NCBI GenBank assembly: GCA_034770075.1
Contig: CM068386.1
Span: forward strand, 47,462,896-47,526,895
Direction of reading: 5' to 3'
DNA length: 64,000 bases
DNA from: Aralia elata
Lineage: Eukaryota; Streptophyta; Magnoliopsida; Apiales; Araliaceae
Part shown: in pieces, positions 23,005 to 35,925 of the stretch
Layout of the letters: every line of letters starts with the position of its first letter
Numbering within the stretch: position 1 is the stretch's first letter
Notes under the pieces: model-generated
Seen by the model: only the letters and a program-made list of their open reading frames with translations
What the model was told of the DNA's origin: nothing
The model's database searches: none
Made by a program: the position numbers and the translations under genes

Positions 23005-23840
23005 ATGTCTAATTCACTATCACTGCGGAGCATATTAGATGCTAATTAACCGGACCGAATTACACGGACTAGTTAAGGAATTTGAGAATAGTTCTCAAGG
23101 CTGAAAAGCTATCTTATGTCCTTAATACGCTTATCCCTGCAATGGTTGTAGACAATGCATCTGAGGAAGAGATTGCTACGTTTAGAAAGTGGCAAAATGA
23201 TGCACAGTTGGCTCAATGCATCATGCTCGCATCCATGAGTAACGAGCTTCAGCGTCAGCATGAAACTATGGATACTCCTACTATACTCATGCACCTTCAA
23301 GGAGTTGAAGGGTGAGGAAAGTAGGACTATTAGATATCAGATATCTAAGGAGCTCTTCCGATCTAGAATAACCGATGGCACTACAGTATAGACAAATGTC
23401 CTCAAAATGATCAATCTGATTGAACAATTGGGACAACTGGGTTTTAATGGATGGAGAGTTAATCCAAGATTTGATCTTGCAATCACTTCCGAACTCTTTT
23501 TTACAAATTGTTGTGAATTTCCACATGAACAAGCTATATGTCAGCCTGCCTGAGTTGCTTAAACATGTTGAAAACTGTAAAGAGTTAATTTCCAACCAAG
23601 AAAGACCAAGTCTTACTGGTAGATGATTCTTCCAGGAAGCGGAAGAGGGCCAAAAGATCTTCTTAAAAGAAGAATAATTCAAAGAAGGTAAATGGAAAGG
23701 CAAAAACAAAGGACAATAAGAACAAGACTGATGCAGATAGCAAAGGAGTTTGCTTCCACTGCAATAAGCCTGGATACTGGAAAGGAAAAACTGTAAGGAG
23801 AATCTTACAGAGGGTAACCAGAAGAAGCTTAGTGAAGCTT
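23005..23840 (+). pseudogene. gag of Copia element C
   Basis: ATG at 23005 opens SLRSILDAN, typical of a Copia gag. The protein continues through LSYVLNTLIP (about 23112), LIEQLGQL and LVPNSF-like blocks (LQSLPNSFLQIV near 23480) to a zinc knuckle (CFHCNKPGYW, near 23753). Stops near 23047 and 23391 and several frameshifts break it. The longest open pieces are 23082-23315 and 23420-23626. Confidence 0.82.
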
Positions 23841-24840
23841 CAGTTACAGATATAGGTTTGTTCATGATTAAAATAAATCTTTCTGTAAGTCAAGGTTCTA
23901 GTTGGGTATTGGATACCGGCTGTAGTTCTTACATATGCAATCCAATGTAGAGACTAAGCAGAAGTAGAAAGCTAAACAAAGAGTAAGTAATCTTATGTGT
24001 GGGAATGGAGCAAAGGTTGCTGCATTAACCATATAAACTTATAGTTTAGCATAGCCTACGGGCAAGTCTATTAAGTTAATAAGTTGTTATTATATTCCAG
24101 TTCTCATTAGAAACATTATTTCTTTCCGTTATTGGACAAGGAAGGTTTTGGTATTATATTTAAGAACAATTGTTGTTCTATTTATAATGATAATGTTTTG
24201 TTTGAAACTGGAAGATTACTTGATAGACTTTGTATACTTGACTTACATGAAAAATAATTTTGCAAATTGAACAAACTAGTAAAAGAAAAAGGAGATGGTC
24301 ATTCAAAGAGTTGAATGTGTGTATTTGATGAAATACAAGTCTGAATCATTTGAAATGTTCAAAGAATTCAGAAGTGAAACAAATTGACAAAGTATTAAGA
24401 TTCTTTTATCAGATCGAAGAAAGAATACTTGTGCAATGAGTTTCTAGATCATCTCAAAATGGTATTTTCTCATAATGGAAACCTCCTGATACGCAATAAT
24501 TAATTGGTGTATCTAAAAGGAGAAATTGTACCTTGTTGGAAATGGTGCAGTCCATAATGATTTTTACCGACATTCTAGTATCCATCTGGGGTTATACCCT
24601 AGAAACGGCTGCATATCTACAAAATAAGGTAACCTCAAAAATCTGGCCCCAAGATTCCATAAAGGTTATGGATAGGAAAGATTCCTACTCTTAAGTATGT
24701 TAAGATAAGGGGTTGTCCAGCTTATGTGAAAAGGTTTCAAAGATAAGTTTGGGACAAAATCTGACAAGTGCAAACTTTTGGGATATCCTAAAGTAAGTTT
24801 AGGGTATTATTACTATAATCCTACATGCTGTCTTCTTAGA
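23841..24840 (+). pseudogene. Protease and integrase remnants of Copia element C
   Basis: Protease motif WVLDTGCSSYICN near 23908-23943. Integrase is heavily degraded with no long ORF. Its C-terminal region is recognisable near 24700-24800 (GCPAYVKRFQ, then KCKLLGYPK across a frameshift). The catalytic core between them is too decayed to place residues. Confidence 0.65.
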
Positions 24841-26470
24841 TAAAGGTGTTTATCATTGAAGGAGCTAGTGGGAGGGGTAATAGATCTTGAAGGAGTTCAA
24901 GAACCACAAAGCACTTTAAGTCAAACCGAGGAACCTGTAGATAAACCTATTGTACCACAACCGAATCGTAAATCTGAAAGAGTACCAAAGATACTTGGGA
25001 GGTATGGATTCATCATAGAGGATGATGATGAGGTACGCATCATAGAAAATGATGATCCAGTTATATACGATGAGGCTATGAGTAGAAGAGACTCAGAGAA
25101 ATGGCAGATGACCATGAAATCCAAAATGGACTCCATGTATGAGAACCAAGTATAGACTCTGGTTACTCCACAAAAGGGCATAGTGCCTAGAGGGTGAATA
25201 TGAGTCTTTAAGAGAAAGACTGGGGCAAATGAAAAGGTGGAGACCTATAAGACCAGACCTGTTTAAAAGGTTTTTCAAGTCAAGGAGTTGACTGTGATAA
25301 AACCTTATTACCGGGTAATGCTCAAGTCCATTTGGATTTTGCTTGTGATTGCAGCTTATTACGAAATTTGGCAAAATGGATGTGGAGACGTCTTTCCTTA
25401 ATGAAGACTTGAGGAGAATGTATGTATGATACAACCAGAGGAATTTGTTTCAAAGGTTGAAGCAAATCGTGTAGATAAGCTGCAATGATCCATTTATGGA
25501 TTGAAGTAAGCTTCTCAAAGATGGAACATTCATTTTGATGAGACAATCAAAAGAGTTTGATTTTATCAAAAATGAGAATGAACCTTGTGTGTGTAAAAGG
25601 GTCAGTGGGAGCGTTATGACATTCTTGGTATTATATGTTGATATACTACTGATAAAGAATAACACACCAATGCTACAATCAGTAAAGATAAAATTGTCTA
25701 AACATTCCTCCATGAATGACTTGGGAGGAGCATCCTATAAATTGGGGATATAAATCTATATAGATAGATTTAAAAGGATGTTCGGCTTGACCCAAGGAAT
25801 GTATATTCATTCCATGCTAAAGGCGTTTAGCATGGCAAACTCCAAGAGAGATCTCATGATGATGAGCCATAGAGTGTATCTCTCTAAAATTGTCCCCAAT
25901 TGAAAAAGAGATCGTATGAGTTACTATCATGTATGCAATGAATATACTAGGCCTGATGTTGATCAGTCATATTCTGGAGAAGATCACTACAAGACAGTGA
26001 TAAACATCTTTAAGTACTTAACCGATATTGAAGATGTAATCATAATTCATGGTAGGTCCGAATTAAAACTAGAGGGCTAAACAGACTCAAGTTTTTCAGA
26101 CTGACTAAGACGATAACAAATCCACTTTAAGGTAAATCGTTACCTTGAAAGGTGGTGCAGTGAATTGGAAAGGTTCCAAACAGCAAAGTGTTGTTGGTTT
26201 AGTAACAAAGACAAAATATATAATTGTAAATGAAGCTGCAAGTTGATTGTTTGGATGAAAAGTTCATTACAGAACTAGGAATAGTTCCTAAGTCTCATCT
26301 TGGATTCAAACATGTGTTGCGGCACTTTCATTTGATTAGTGGAATCATTGAAAGAGGAGAAATCACTATAGAGATAGTGGACTCTCAAGAACAATATTGC
26401 ATATCCATTTACTGAAGCTTTATCCAAACAGCAGGATGATCGTCACTTAGAGAAGAAGGGTATTAGATAA
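24841..26470 (+). pseudogene. RT and RNase H of Copia element C
   Basis: Copia RT starts EKWQMTMKSKMDSMYENQ near 25096-25152; MDVETSFLN (near 25378) and YVDILLIKN (near 25638) follow. The last is the catalytic YVDD position, with one Asp replaced by Ile. The RNase H tail (LSKQQDDRH region) lies near 26420-26460. There are multiple stops and frameshifts. Open pieces are 24856-25155, 25535-25753 and 26230-26415. Confidence 0.78.
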
Positions 26471-26489
26471 CATGACGATTGACTTTAGT

Positions 26490-26502
26490 GCAAGTGGGAG
26501 AT
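26490..26502 (+). other. Polypurine tract of Copia element C
   Basis: AAGTGGGAGAT immediately before the 3' LTR, a standard Copia plus-strand primer. Confidence 0.85.
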
Positions 26503-28302
26503 TGAAAGTAGTATGCACAAAAGCCAATCATATTTGATATGATGTAGCATATACTTTGTAATCTTATTTGATTGTTAAAGGTATTTTACTTTATCTACAT
26601 AGTGCTGTTATATTAAATGTGATAAACCCATAGTTTTGAGCAATGCTTTTAGAATCATGATGGTGATCATGCTAATGAGATCTAAATTCTAGATAGCTTA
26701 TAAACTAAAATCGTTCCTAATCGATGGATTACTAAAAAGGGGATTAGTGAATTCGGATAGATTAGTACATACGTTGCTTGCTCTTATGAAGAGGATGATT
26801 GATCTCATAATCATTTGTGTGGAGACACTAAAGCAAGTATATAGGTGCTTATTATAGAATAAGTTCACTGAACGTGGCTCGCTAAGGAATACCTAATAGA
26901 GTTTTACTCGCCTGTCAATAAGAATTCCTCTAGTGATAGTAGTACAAGTGATCCTTGGACTTGAGATCATCATAGTATCTTGTGTGTGATGAGTTATACT
27001 TTGATCACATGTCCCTTAAGACCCTTAGGGTATATCAAAGGGTATGATTGGGTATAATAAGTTATGCATGGAGATATGTGAATGATCAACAAAGAATCTA
27101 CCATTTTTAGTAAAAGGAGAGAATGTCCTATGTGATTCGATAAATGACGACTCAGAAGTCTTTGGCCAAAGCAGAATGAAATTAGAAAGGAGTTTCTAAT
27201 TTGCATTAATCAGAGTTGTGCATTTGAGAATCGAAATAATTAAATAAAATAAGACTTGACAGTAATTCCATGTCTTATATTTAATTGGGACATTATATGG
27301 TAGAAGGATTGAATTGTACGGTAACTATGCACTGAAAGGTTCTTTTGTGATTAATGTTGAAATCTATATTATCTAGAAAGTCGTTGATCGCTAAGGGGGC
27401 TTACCCTTATTGCAGAATAAATATTATTTATTTAAATGAATTAAATAGTTTAATTTATTTATGTAAATAAAATTAGAATTGTTCTAATTGATTTATTCAC
27501 AACCGGTTTAATATGGAGAACCTAAAGGGTCACACCGCAAAAGGAAAATATTTATTTAAGAAGTAAATGACATAATCGTAATAATAAGTTAAGTGTATTT
27601 AATTTAATCTATGAAGATAGAATAGATTAAATAGCTTAATATTTATTATTTAATATTTTAGAAATATTAAATATAAATTAATAAGAGGAGTCTTATTATT
27701 ATTATTACTATTACTATTATTTAGTTCCTAATAGGGATTGAGAATTAATTAATAGAAGTACTCTCTCATAAATTCCTAATTGGATTAGGAGTTTAATTAA
27801 TTAAAGGAGTTTAATTAAAATAAAAACCCCAATCCTAAATAGTTTAGGAGGGTTCCCTATATCTATAAATAAGAGGGGTCTTATCATGATTTAGGGTTAG
27901 ACAGTTACACACTCTTGCATTAGATTGTGGAGAGTACTTACAACTTCTATAGAGATAGAAACTAGGGTTTTTCCAACACCCATCTTCTTGAATAACTATT
28001 CTTCCTTGGTGGATCACCTCTAGAGGCCAAACACTTGGGTGGCTAACGTTGATCAAGAAAAGGAATTTAGTCAGTAGAATTCAAGGAGAATGCGAAGGAA
28101 TTGGAGGTGAACTTGTACCCGAGAAAGAACGGTTCTACGAGGGTATAATTTCTTAATCTCTATCTCTTTCGTTTATATCGTTAATTGAGCACATAGATTG
28201 ATCATGGTGATGGTTTGTATAAAATTTTAAAATCAGTTTTATCGCGCTTCCGCACTATTTATGTAATTTGATTGCATGTTCGCGCTATATACAAACCTAA
28301 CA
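26503..28302 (+). repeat. 3' LTR of Copia element C
   Basis: Second LTR, 1800 bases, closely matching 19281-21077 with scattered substitutions and small indels. It ends CCTAACA next to duplication GACCT. Confidence 0.93.
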
Positions 28303-29170
28303 GACCTAGGAGTATAAATAGATTGTATTAGTTAAAGTGTAAGCACCTCATTTTCATCTTCTACATTTAATTACAAACCCTAGTTTTGGAGATTGAAGGC
28401 ATGTCAAGCTAAGCACTTTCAGTTCTAAGGGATGTTGAACCTTATTTATAATTAATGGTTTGATCAAGTTTACTTTATTTATTCCTTCTTGCATGAGATT
28501 TATTCTATTAATCTGTTTTAATTGATCGTATGCTATTCTATCTGATTGATTGATATAGCCAGTTAGATTAATCTGATTGATTTTATCTGCTAGATTAAGG
28601 TATAGTATTAAACAAACGATATTATATCTGATCATAAGTAGCAATTAATAATACATGAATGTGGACAAGCTTTTGAGTATTATTAAGATTATTAGAAGGC
28701 GAGTTAAATAATCCCTGATTGTGTGATTATTGTTTGAAATAACCTAATTCTCTAATTCTTAATGTTGCTGTTATATTAAATCTAGACTGATAGTTCTAGG
28801 TTGTATGATAGTTAGGATCTACTGAGGCGATTGTTTCTTTAGATTTATAATTAAGGAGAATTTCAGATAATTAGTGATTGCGGTTATCTAGGGTTATTAA
28901 TTTAATTGAAGGATAAATATTGTATAACTTGATTACTTCAAAGATTGTAAAAAGGCGATACTGAACTAAAGAACTGAAGTTTTAATTCATTGATTATTCT
29001 TATTAATTATTTTCTGCCATTTTAGTTAATAAAATCAATTCAAAACCTCCCCTTAAACATTAGGATAAATAAATGACAATTCACTCTCTATGGGATCAAT
29101 CCTTATTGCTATACTAATTCTTGTGTTAGTAGCGTAGAAGTAAGGTATTAATTTTGGAGTGTTAACGACA
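28303..29170 (+). repeat. 3' LTR of Athila B, remainder
   Basis: Continues the LTR interrupted at 19280. TATAAATAGATTG at 28313 may be a TATA region. The final part carries the TATGGGATCAATCC-type U5 block and ends GTTAACGACA at 29170. The full B LTR is about 1.24 kb. Gag sequence of element D starts immediately afterwards, so B sits inside D. Confidence 0.78.
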
Positions 29171-29171
29171 G

Positions 29172-30161
29172 CTCCCACCCTATGATCATACACACATATA
29201 TGATCGTCTCATGCGCTATTATAGGCATTCTGATGCTACTCAATGCCATATGTTTGTCACCACTATGAAGAAGGGAGCGCGGTTGTGGATGACATCGTTT
29301 CCACCCAACGCCATCGGGTCCTAACAGGAGCTTTGCAATAAATTCCACAATTGCTTCGGGAGCAAAACGAAGAGGGGAAAGTTGACAGCTTTCCTCATGC
29401 AAATCAAGCAGCAACCGAACGAGAGTCTGAGTCAGTACGTAAAGAGGTCAGGGAGGCGGTTAGACAAGGAGAAGTCGCGGAAGCTACCTCAACATCCCTC
29501 AGGCCCTCGGGTTCTTCACCACGGGGTTGGACACTGAGAAGTCACGGAAGCTATCGAAGGACATTATGTTTAATCCCCGAAGGACCTGTCCGAAGCTTAT
29601 GAAAGGACGGAGAATTTTATTGCCATTGATGACACTATAGGGAGCTTGAAGCCGCAGACACGCAAAACGGATAGGCCTCGGGATTGAGATAGGAGTTATG
29701 ATCCTAGGCCAGACACACAGCCAAGGAAGGAGACCCGCAACAGCTCAGTAGGAAACGGTCGATCTCCGTTCCAAAATTAGAGCGTCAATAGGATCTACAC
29801 GCCTCTCAACACTAATCGGGCCAGGATATTGGAGGAGATCAGGGATAAACCATTCTTTGAACCATGCCCGGTCATCAATCACTCGATGAGAAGGGATCAG
29901 AGCCAGTTCTGTAATTACCATCAGAATGCAGAACATTCTACTGAGTCATGTCGGCAGTTGAAGAACCTGATCGAGAAGAATGTTCAAAACAGAGAGCTGG
30001 TTCATTATGTTGTTGGCCGAGAAAGTTCAGGAATGAGACAAGAAGAGGCTAATCAGGAATGTCATACGGATCGACAACCCGATCCAGATTTACCCGCCCG
30101 TTGGATAGTTGATGTCATCATATGGGGTTTGGTAGGGCACGTGACGGGAAAAAAACGATGA
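29172..30161 (+). pseudogene. gag of Tat element D
   Basis: Retrotrans_gag domain begins PPYDHTHIYDRLMRYY and includes GARLWMTSFPPNAIGS, then FLMQIKQQPNESL; the capsid N-terminus was removed by insertion of B. A stop lies near 29320 and frameshifts lie between 29500 and 29830. The C-terminal part (29829-30161) has a knuckle-like CNYHQNAEHSTESCRQLK. The protein is a particle component and is not translatable as a whole. Confidence 0.8.
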
Positions 30162-30211
30162 GGCTCGTTGGACTCAATTCTGACTGTGTCCAAACAGCCA
30201 GTACGGAGGGA

Positions 30212-30730
30212 TCGGCCTTAACCCGGTATAGTTATCTCTTTTTTTGATGAGGATTACCCACCCGAATCGGTGGAACCACATGAAAGAGCTTTGGTGATTA
30301 CTGCACAGGTTGGGCCGGTGGACATGAGGAGAATTATAATCGACAACGAGTCCTCGGTGGATATTCTATATACCAATGCATATCAATGGTTAGATCTGGA
30401 GGGTCAAAAAATAGAGGTGGGATAGGAAGCTCCTCTTTATGGATTCAACAATAATCCGATAAATGTTTTGGGAACTATCGAGCTGCCTATCACCTTCGGT
30501 ACAGCTCCTTAATAAGTGCAGGTATATGTCAATTTTTGTATAGTTTAGGTCGATTCGGCATACAATGTTATATTGGGTCGGACAACATTGGCAGCTTTAC
30601 AAGCAGTGACATCCATACCCCACTTTAAAATCAAGTACCCTACATCGAATGGGGTCGACGAAGTCAAAGGGGATCTGGATATCGCTCGACGAAGCTACCA
30701 CAACATTTTGATCTTATCGAGAGTCGAGGG
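30212..30730 (+). pseudogene. Protease of Tat element D
   Basis: The active-site region reads IIDNESSVDILY near 30336-30371. Relatives have Gly where this copy has Glu, so the motif is broken. YNVILGRTTLAAL near 30563-30600 is the conserved second half. Stops lie near 30423, 30511 and 30546. Confidence 0.78.
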
Positions 30731-30750
30731 TTAGTAAGTAGAGGCAGACA

Positions 30751-31730
30751 ATGGCAATTGAGGTGGAGCCATTCACCGAGGGTGCTACTGAACTTCTTGC
30801 TCTCCTTGCTGAAGAGACGGAGGACGTGGAACTAATCTTGGGGAACTCAGAAAAGACAGTCAAGATTGGATCGGGACTAGGGGAACCCCTTCGACGGGTT
30901 TGGTGGACCTTCTTCAGGTGTATGCGGATATCTTCGCTTGGGTACCTAGTGACATGTTGGACATCCCCGAGTCAGTAGTTGTACACCGTCTCAGCATAAA
31001 TCCTGCCCGAAAACCTGTCTGATAGAAGAGAAGAATCTTTTCCCAGAGCAGCAAAAGATTATTGATGACGAAGTGGCCAAGCTGTTAACGGCCAATTTCA
31101 TTTTTGAGATTGACTATCAAGAGTGTTTGGCTAACGTGGTGTTGGTCTGAAAGCAAAATTGGAAGTGGAGGGTGCGGATCGACTACACCGATCTGAATAA
31201 GGCTTGCTCGAAGGACTTCTATCCTTTGCTACATATAGATCAGCTCATCGATGCTACTTCCGGATATGTTTTGTTGAGCTTTTTGGATGCCTTCTCGAGT
31301 TATAATCAAATTTTGATGTGTAAGGAGGACATCCCGAAGACGGCTTTCATTACGCACCGTGCGATTTACGCCTATAAGAAGATGACGTTCAAACTTATCA
31401 ATATAGGGGCAACCTATCAGCGGATGATGAATAAGGTGTTTCGGAAATAGATCAGTCGTAACATGGAGGTATATGTTGATGACATGATTGTCAAGAGTAT
31501 GGCGGTTCGGGATCACTTAACGAACTTGGAGGAGTGCTTCAAGACTATTCGGGATCACAATATACGCCTAAACCCGACCAAATGCACATTTGGTCTCAGT
31601 TCAGGGAAGTTCCTTTGGTATTTAGTTAGCAAACGGGGGATTGAGGCCAATTTAGAGAAGATAAAGGTCATATTGGATATGAAGTCCCTCCAGACCTTTA
31701 AAGATGTTCAACGGTTGACAGGACGGATTG
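30751..31730 (+). pseudogene. Reverse transcriptase of Tat element D, interrupted by G
   Basis: The linker (ELILGNSEKTVKIG) leads into RT with VRIDYTDLNKACSKD near 31173, FLDAFSSYNQI near 31280 and the catalytic YVDDMIVKS near 31471. The frame stops at VQRLTGRI, where element G begins at 31731; the next codons are at 39240. A stop at 31148, another near 31448 and upstream frameshifts break it. Confidence 0.85.
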
Positions 31731-32062
31731 TGATGAGTGTGTTTTATACACACAAATTGGGTACTTTTAGCCTTGATAATTTGTAAGTCTTTAGCTATTT
31801 CATTTAGTTTTATGTGTTTTCATCTTATTGTTGTGTAATGTAGTTTTGTATTACTTTTATATGCTTTTGTATGCTTTTATGTGTTTTAACTTTGTTTTGT
31901 AGGAATTGAAATAAAAGCCCCTTAGATCGATGCATTTTTGGCTTGAATCTAGCATTCCAGCTGCTTGTTTCTCAATTTGACCCATGATCCAATCCGAATC
32001 TCTCAAAACTCAAAGAACAAAAGTTGTAGATCTTTGTCTTAGCTTTCCTAAACATCCGGAAT
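31731..32062 (+). repeat. Inverted LTR fragment at the left end of G
   Basis: TGATGAGTGTGTTTTATAC onward matches the reverse complement of the outer end of both G LTRs for about 330 bases, then joins PBS sequence at a short TCC overlap. This is not how an LTR element normally ends. Confidence 0.82.
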
Positions 32063-32085
32063 CCCCGACAATGGCGCCAAAAACT

Positions 32086-34030
32086 TGTTGTCCGATTAAT
32101 ATAATGACAAATACGCGCAAGTATACGCAGTTAACAAGTAATAAAGAGTAAGTAAAGTATCGATCCCACGAGGAATTATTACTAGTCTTTTCCAAGTACT
32201 AACTTTTTATCATCTCAATCTTATTTAAACAAATGATAATTGTTTTTGTTGTTTTGCATTAACGAAGATAACAAATAATCAAAGAACTATGGAAAGCTTT
32301 AAGATAATGAAATCTAATATTAATAAGTCTAAGATTACAATTTCCCCCAACACTTCATTTAAATATCCTAGCTCTCTCTTTTCAACTAGTTAAATCATAA
32401 GAATTGTTATCCGAGAAATCACAAGTATATACAAGCCTCTCTCGATGGTCAAATACGTACTCTCCATTACAGTGTATAGATATATCTCTATTCTATACAC
32501 TAGCAAGATTCTCATATCAATAACAATTCGTAAGGTGTATGTCACAAAACCTCATTAACTACTCCATCAATCACCAACTTTCGCAATAGAAATCATTAAG
32601 CAAGGATTCTCAAATGATACATGTGGCATTTAAGTATATGTCTATCGTAAATACAATCAAATTATCTATTCATGAGGGTAATAAATAAAACACACGTCAC
32701 TTAATTTCATAAATTACCCATAGGAATATCTAATTTTCACATGATATCATAACAAGGTCTCAACCTATACTTCCTTTCTCAATTCCATATAAGTTCCCAA
32801 GGTAATTACTAGCTAGGTAATTAATATATAAAGCACAAATTATGATATCCAATCACAAATAATTAACCGACATCAAAGAGAGAGCATTCAATTCAAACTA
32901 TGTATTGGGTTCCATTGACATCTTAGAAAATTAGTTCTAGTTCATGGTAACTATAATAAACATCATATTCGATCTATTCATCATGATGGAATTACAAATT
33001 AAGAAGGAAATACAAGAGATAGAATGATAAAACCCCTTTGTAGAGATATTCAATTGTTGCTTAATGGTTTGATGCTTCTTCTCTAGCTTTCCCTCAAGAA
33101 TTGATATTCCTTGCTTTACTTGCTCCTTGGAAATTGCTAGAAAATCCTTGTATTGCAGCCCATTTCCTTCTTGATGATGTATTTTGTAGCTTCCCTCTCC
33201 TTAGATTTGATGTTAGAAGGTGTTAGAATGAGTTAGAATTAGTTGGTTTCTTGTTTTTAGCCGCCCAAAGAGAAGTTAGAAGTGTTAAAATGAGAAAACC
33301 TAGCTTTCTCCCGAGTTTTGGACCAAAATCTGCTGCCTTCTGCTCGACGCCACCGCCCCGGCGACCAAAATGGCCTAAAATCTGCCACCCCGGCGGTGGG
33401 CTCACCCCGGTGGTGAAATAGTGCTGCAAACTACCGCCCCGGCGGTGGAACTCTGTACCGCGAGACAGTTTCGACGTCTATTGGTAAAATAGCCATAACT
33501 TCTTCGTCCGAACTCGGATTAAGGCGATTAAGAGGCTATGGAAAGCTAAGAAGTAGCTCTACAACTTCCATAATTGGAGCGCGACGAGATAATGGTCGGA
33601 GCAAGGATGAAATTGGCCTGGAAGCAGCTGCTGTGTAAAATTCATGCAAAATTTGATGGTAAAATGACCATAACTCTGTCATATGAATTTTAAATTGGAT
33701 GATTCCGGATGTTCTGGAAAGCTGAGATGAAGATCTAAAACTTTCGTTCTTTGAGTTTTGAGAGATTGGGATTGGATCATGGGTCAAATTGAGAAAAAAA
33801 CAGCTAGACTTTCAAATTCAAGCCAAAACGCATCGATCCAAAGGGCTTTTATTTCAATTCCTACAAAACAACGTAAACACACGTAAAAGCATACAAAAAT
33901 ATATAAAAGTAATACAAAACTACATTACACAACAATAAGATGAAAACACATAAAACCAAACAAAATAGCTAAAGACTTACAAATTATCAAGGCTAAAAGT
34001 ACCCAATTTGTGTATAAAACACACTCATCA
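32086..34030 (-). repeat. 3' LTR of G
   Basis: 1945 bases, TGTTGTCCG to CACTCATCA on the plus strand. It contains a U5 hairpin at 32114-32129, a GC palindrome block at 33351-33448 (CCGCCCCGGCGG-type) and two copies of the GTAAAATGRCCATAACT module (33469-33510 and 33657-33680). The 5' LTR lacks about 140 bases present here near 32610-32750. Confidence 0.9.
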
Positions 34031-34506
34031 AATACTCCCAAACTTAACTCTTTGCTTGTCCTCAAGCAAAACACAAAGCAACTATCACACAAACTAACTA
34101 ATAACCTACAACGCGAGCAATGAATTAATTATTATCCAAAATATGGCCTCAACAATTTCAAAACTAATAACTCCAAGCAAAATACAAGAGCATGCAAGTT
34201 TAACAATTTTAACCTATACAATGGTTCCATGACAATCACGACCCACAAAATACAAGCACATCCACACCGTATAAGCCACGCTACTTAGATAAGATTATAT
34301 AGCAAACTCTAAGCAAAAGATATTCAAAATCGATTCTCGAAGCCTATTACCACATCAATCCTAACTACGATAAACAACATATAAATCCGGGGGAATACAA
34401 AGGATAAGCATCATCAAACAAGCTATCTTCCCTAGCATAGCATTCAAATGCTATAAATAACTTTTTCTTTTTCTTTTTATTCCTTTTCCTTTTTCAATTT
34501 GAATTT

Positions 34507-34614
34507 AGTGAGTGCATCTTATGCTCTATCTCACTTCCAAATGAACGAGTGCGTTTTACGCTCCATCTCACCTCACATGTGTCTATGAATGAGTGCGTTT
34601 TACGCTCCATCTCA
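34507..34614 (-). repeat. Three-copy hairpin array of G
   Basis: Copies at 34507-34535 (arms AGTGAG/CTCACT, inner GCAT/ATGC), 34547-34569 and 34590-34614 (inner GCGT/ACGC). Compared with one another, both inner-stem positions change together. Confidence 0.75.
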
Positions 34615-35769
34615 CTCACCACATGAATCAATGCAAACTAGGGAAAACATTTATAAAAAACAAACCAAGATGCAAAACAATCCAAGAATTCCCCCAAACT
34701 TATATGAATGCCAACTTTGCTTTAATTGATGTTTAAATAAGTTCATAGAATCTTAACAACAAGAATAAGCTATATAAACTTTCTAAGACACAATTAACTC
34801 AACGGTGGAATAAAAATGCCAAGAAAGCGAAAAAGGGTCATAAATATCGTAGAACCAATATGAAAGGTATAATTTAAATTAAAATGCTCAAGGATTTCAC
34901 GAGCTTTACAAAATGCTCACCAAGTTCATATCATAGGCCCAACAAAGATTCACCCAAAACACTGCTCAAAAACTCTCAAATTTTGAAAAAAAAATTAAAA
35001 TTTTAACTAATATGCATAAATAACTAACGTATGCACTGCTATGATGTCAATGCTAATCACCCCCAAACTCAAAGTGAACAATGTCCTCATTGTTTATATG
35101 ATAAAGAAATAAAAACTGAGAACTTCCCTGACTGGCCAAACGTCATGCTCAACCATAACCTCCTAAGCATCTGAGTCCGATGGTGAATAGACTAGTAATG
35201 GATGTGGCTCAGGAACATGCACTGGAGCGGCATTCGGATAATAGCCAAGTAATTCCTTAACAAACAATGCTCAATCAGGCCAACATTCTTTTAGACAATT
35301 CGTTGACTACGCGATGTGCACTGACTAAAATTCTTCATTAAATACCTCCCCCAAACTCCGTTTCAACAAAAATTGCTAAGTTATTGTAATATTCAATCAA
35401 ATCATAGCAATGAATAACCCAAAATCCTCTAATTGAGCTAACACAAACTCAATTGGGCAACCAAACTAAATTTATCCAAATTTGACAGTGCATGATTACC
35501 CAATATAAATCCAAGTACAACAGTTTAACTAACTAAGAATACCCATCACAATTGACAATTTGATCTTACTTGTATGCAAAAATTGGAGTGAGTACCTTAC
35601 TTTGTGTTGGCAAAAGAAGTTTGTTAGTACCTTCAATTTGGAGATGTACTCTTTTGAATGCTCATTGGTTGTATTTAATCCAACTGGGAGGAGATGAAAT
35701 TTGATCTTACTTGAATGCACAAAATGAAGGGGAACGAACTGCCTGGAAGGATTTTTAAAAACTGTATTC

Positions 35770-35925
35770 CGTGCCTACCATCGGGGCGGTAGAAAAAGCC
35801 TTCGATTTGTCGCCGGGGCGAGCTCGTCGCCGGGGCGGTGAAGATGTGCTTGGGAAGCTGCCGGGGCGAGATCGCCGCCAGGGCGGGGAAAATTGAACTA
35901 AAACCTGCCGCCCGGGGGGGGGGGG
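35770..35925 (-). repeat. Internal GC palindrome block of G
   Basis: Plus strand repeatedly reads CGCCGGGGCG. On the sense strand that is CGCCCCGGCG, the reverse complement of the sense version in the LTR of G. Confidence 0.7.

Larger units (their letters stand above)
19281..28302 (+). mobile_element. Ty1/Copia element C, full length, nested in the LTR of B
   Basis: 9.0 kb element flanked by GACCT (19276-19280 and 28303-28307). LTRs of 1797 and 1800 bases start TGAAAGTAGT and end CCTAACA. It has a Met-tRNA PBS, a purine tract and gag, protease, integrase, RT and RNase H remnants in Copia order. The clade is not assigned: the gag (SLRSILDAN, LSYVLN) and long LTRs fit the larger Copia lineages. 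Confidence 0.92.
29171..31730 (+). mobile_element. Tat-type Ty3/Gypsy element D, segment 1 (gag, protease, RT)
   Basis: Outer host of the whole nest. Its 5' end is beyond the left edge of the window, on the far side of B. It continues at 39235-39513 and 45604-46988. Two RNase H domains identify the Tat group. Confidence 0.85.

Noticed and set aside
23287..23865. 192-codon minus-strand ORF inside Copia C
   Set aside because: It is antisense to the recognisable gag of C, which explains its length; composition is not protein-like for that strand.
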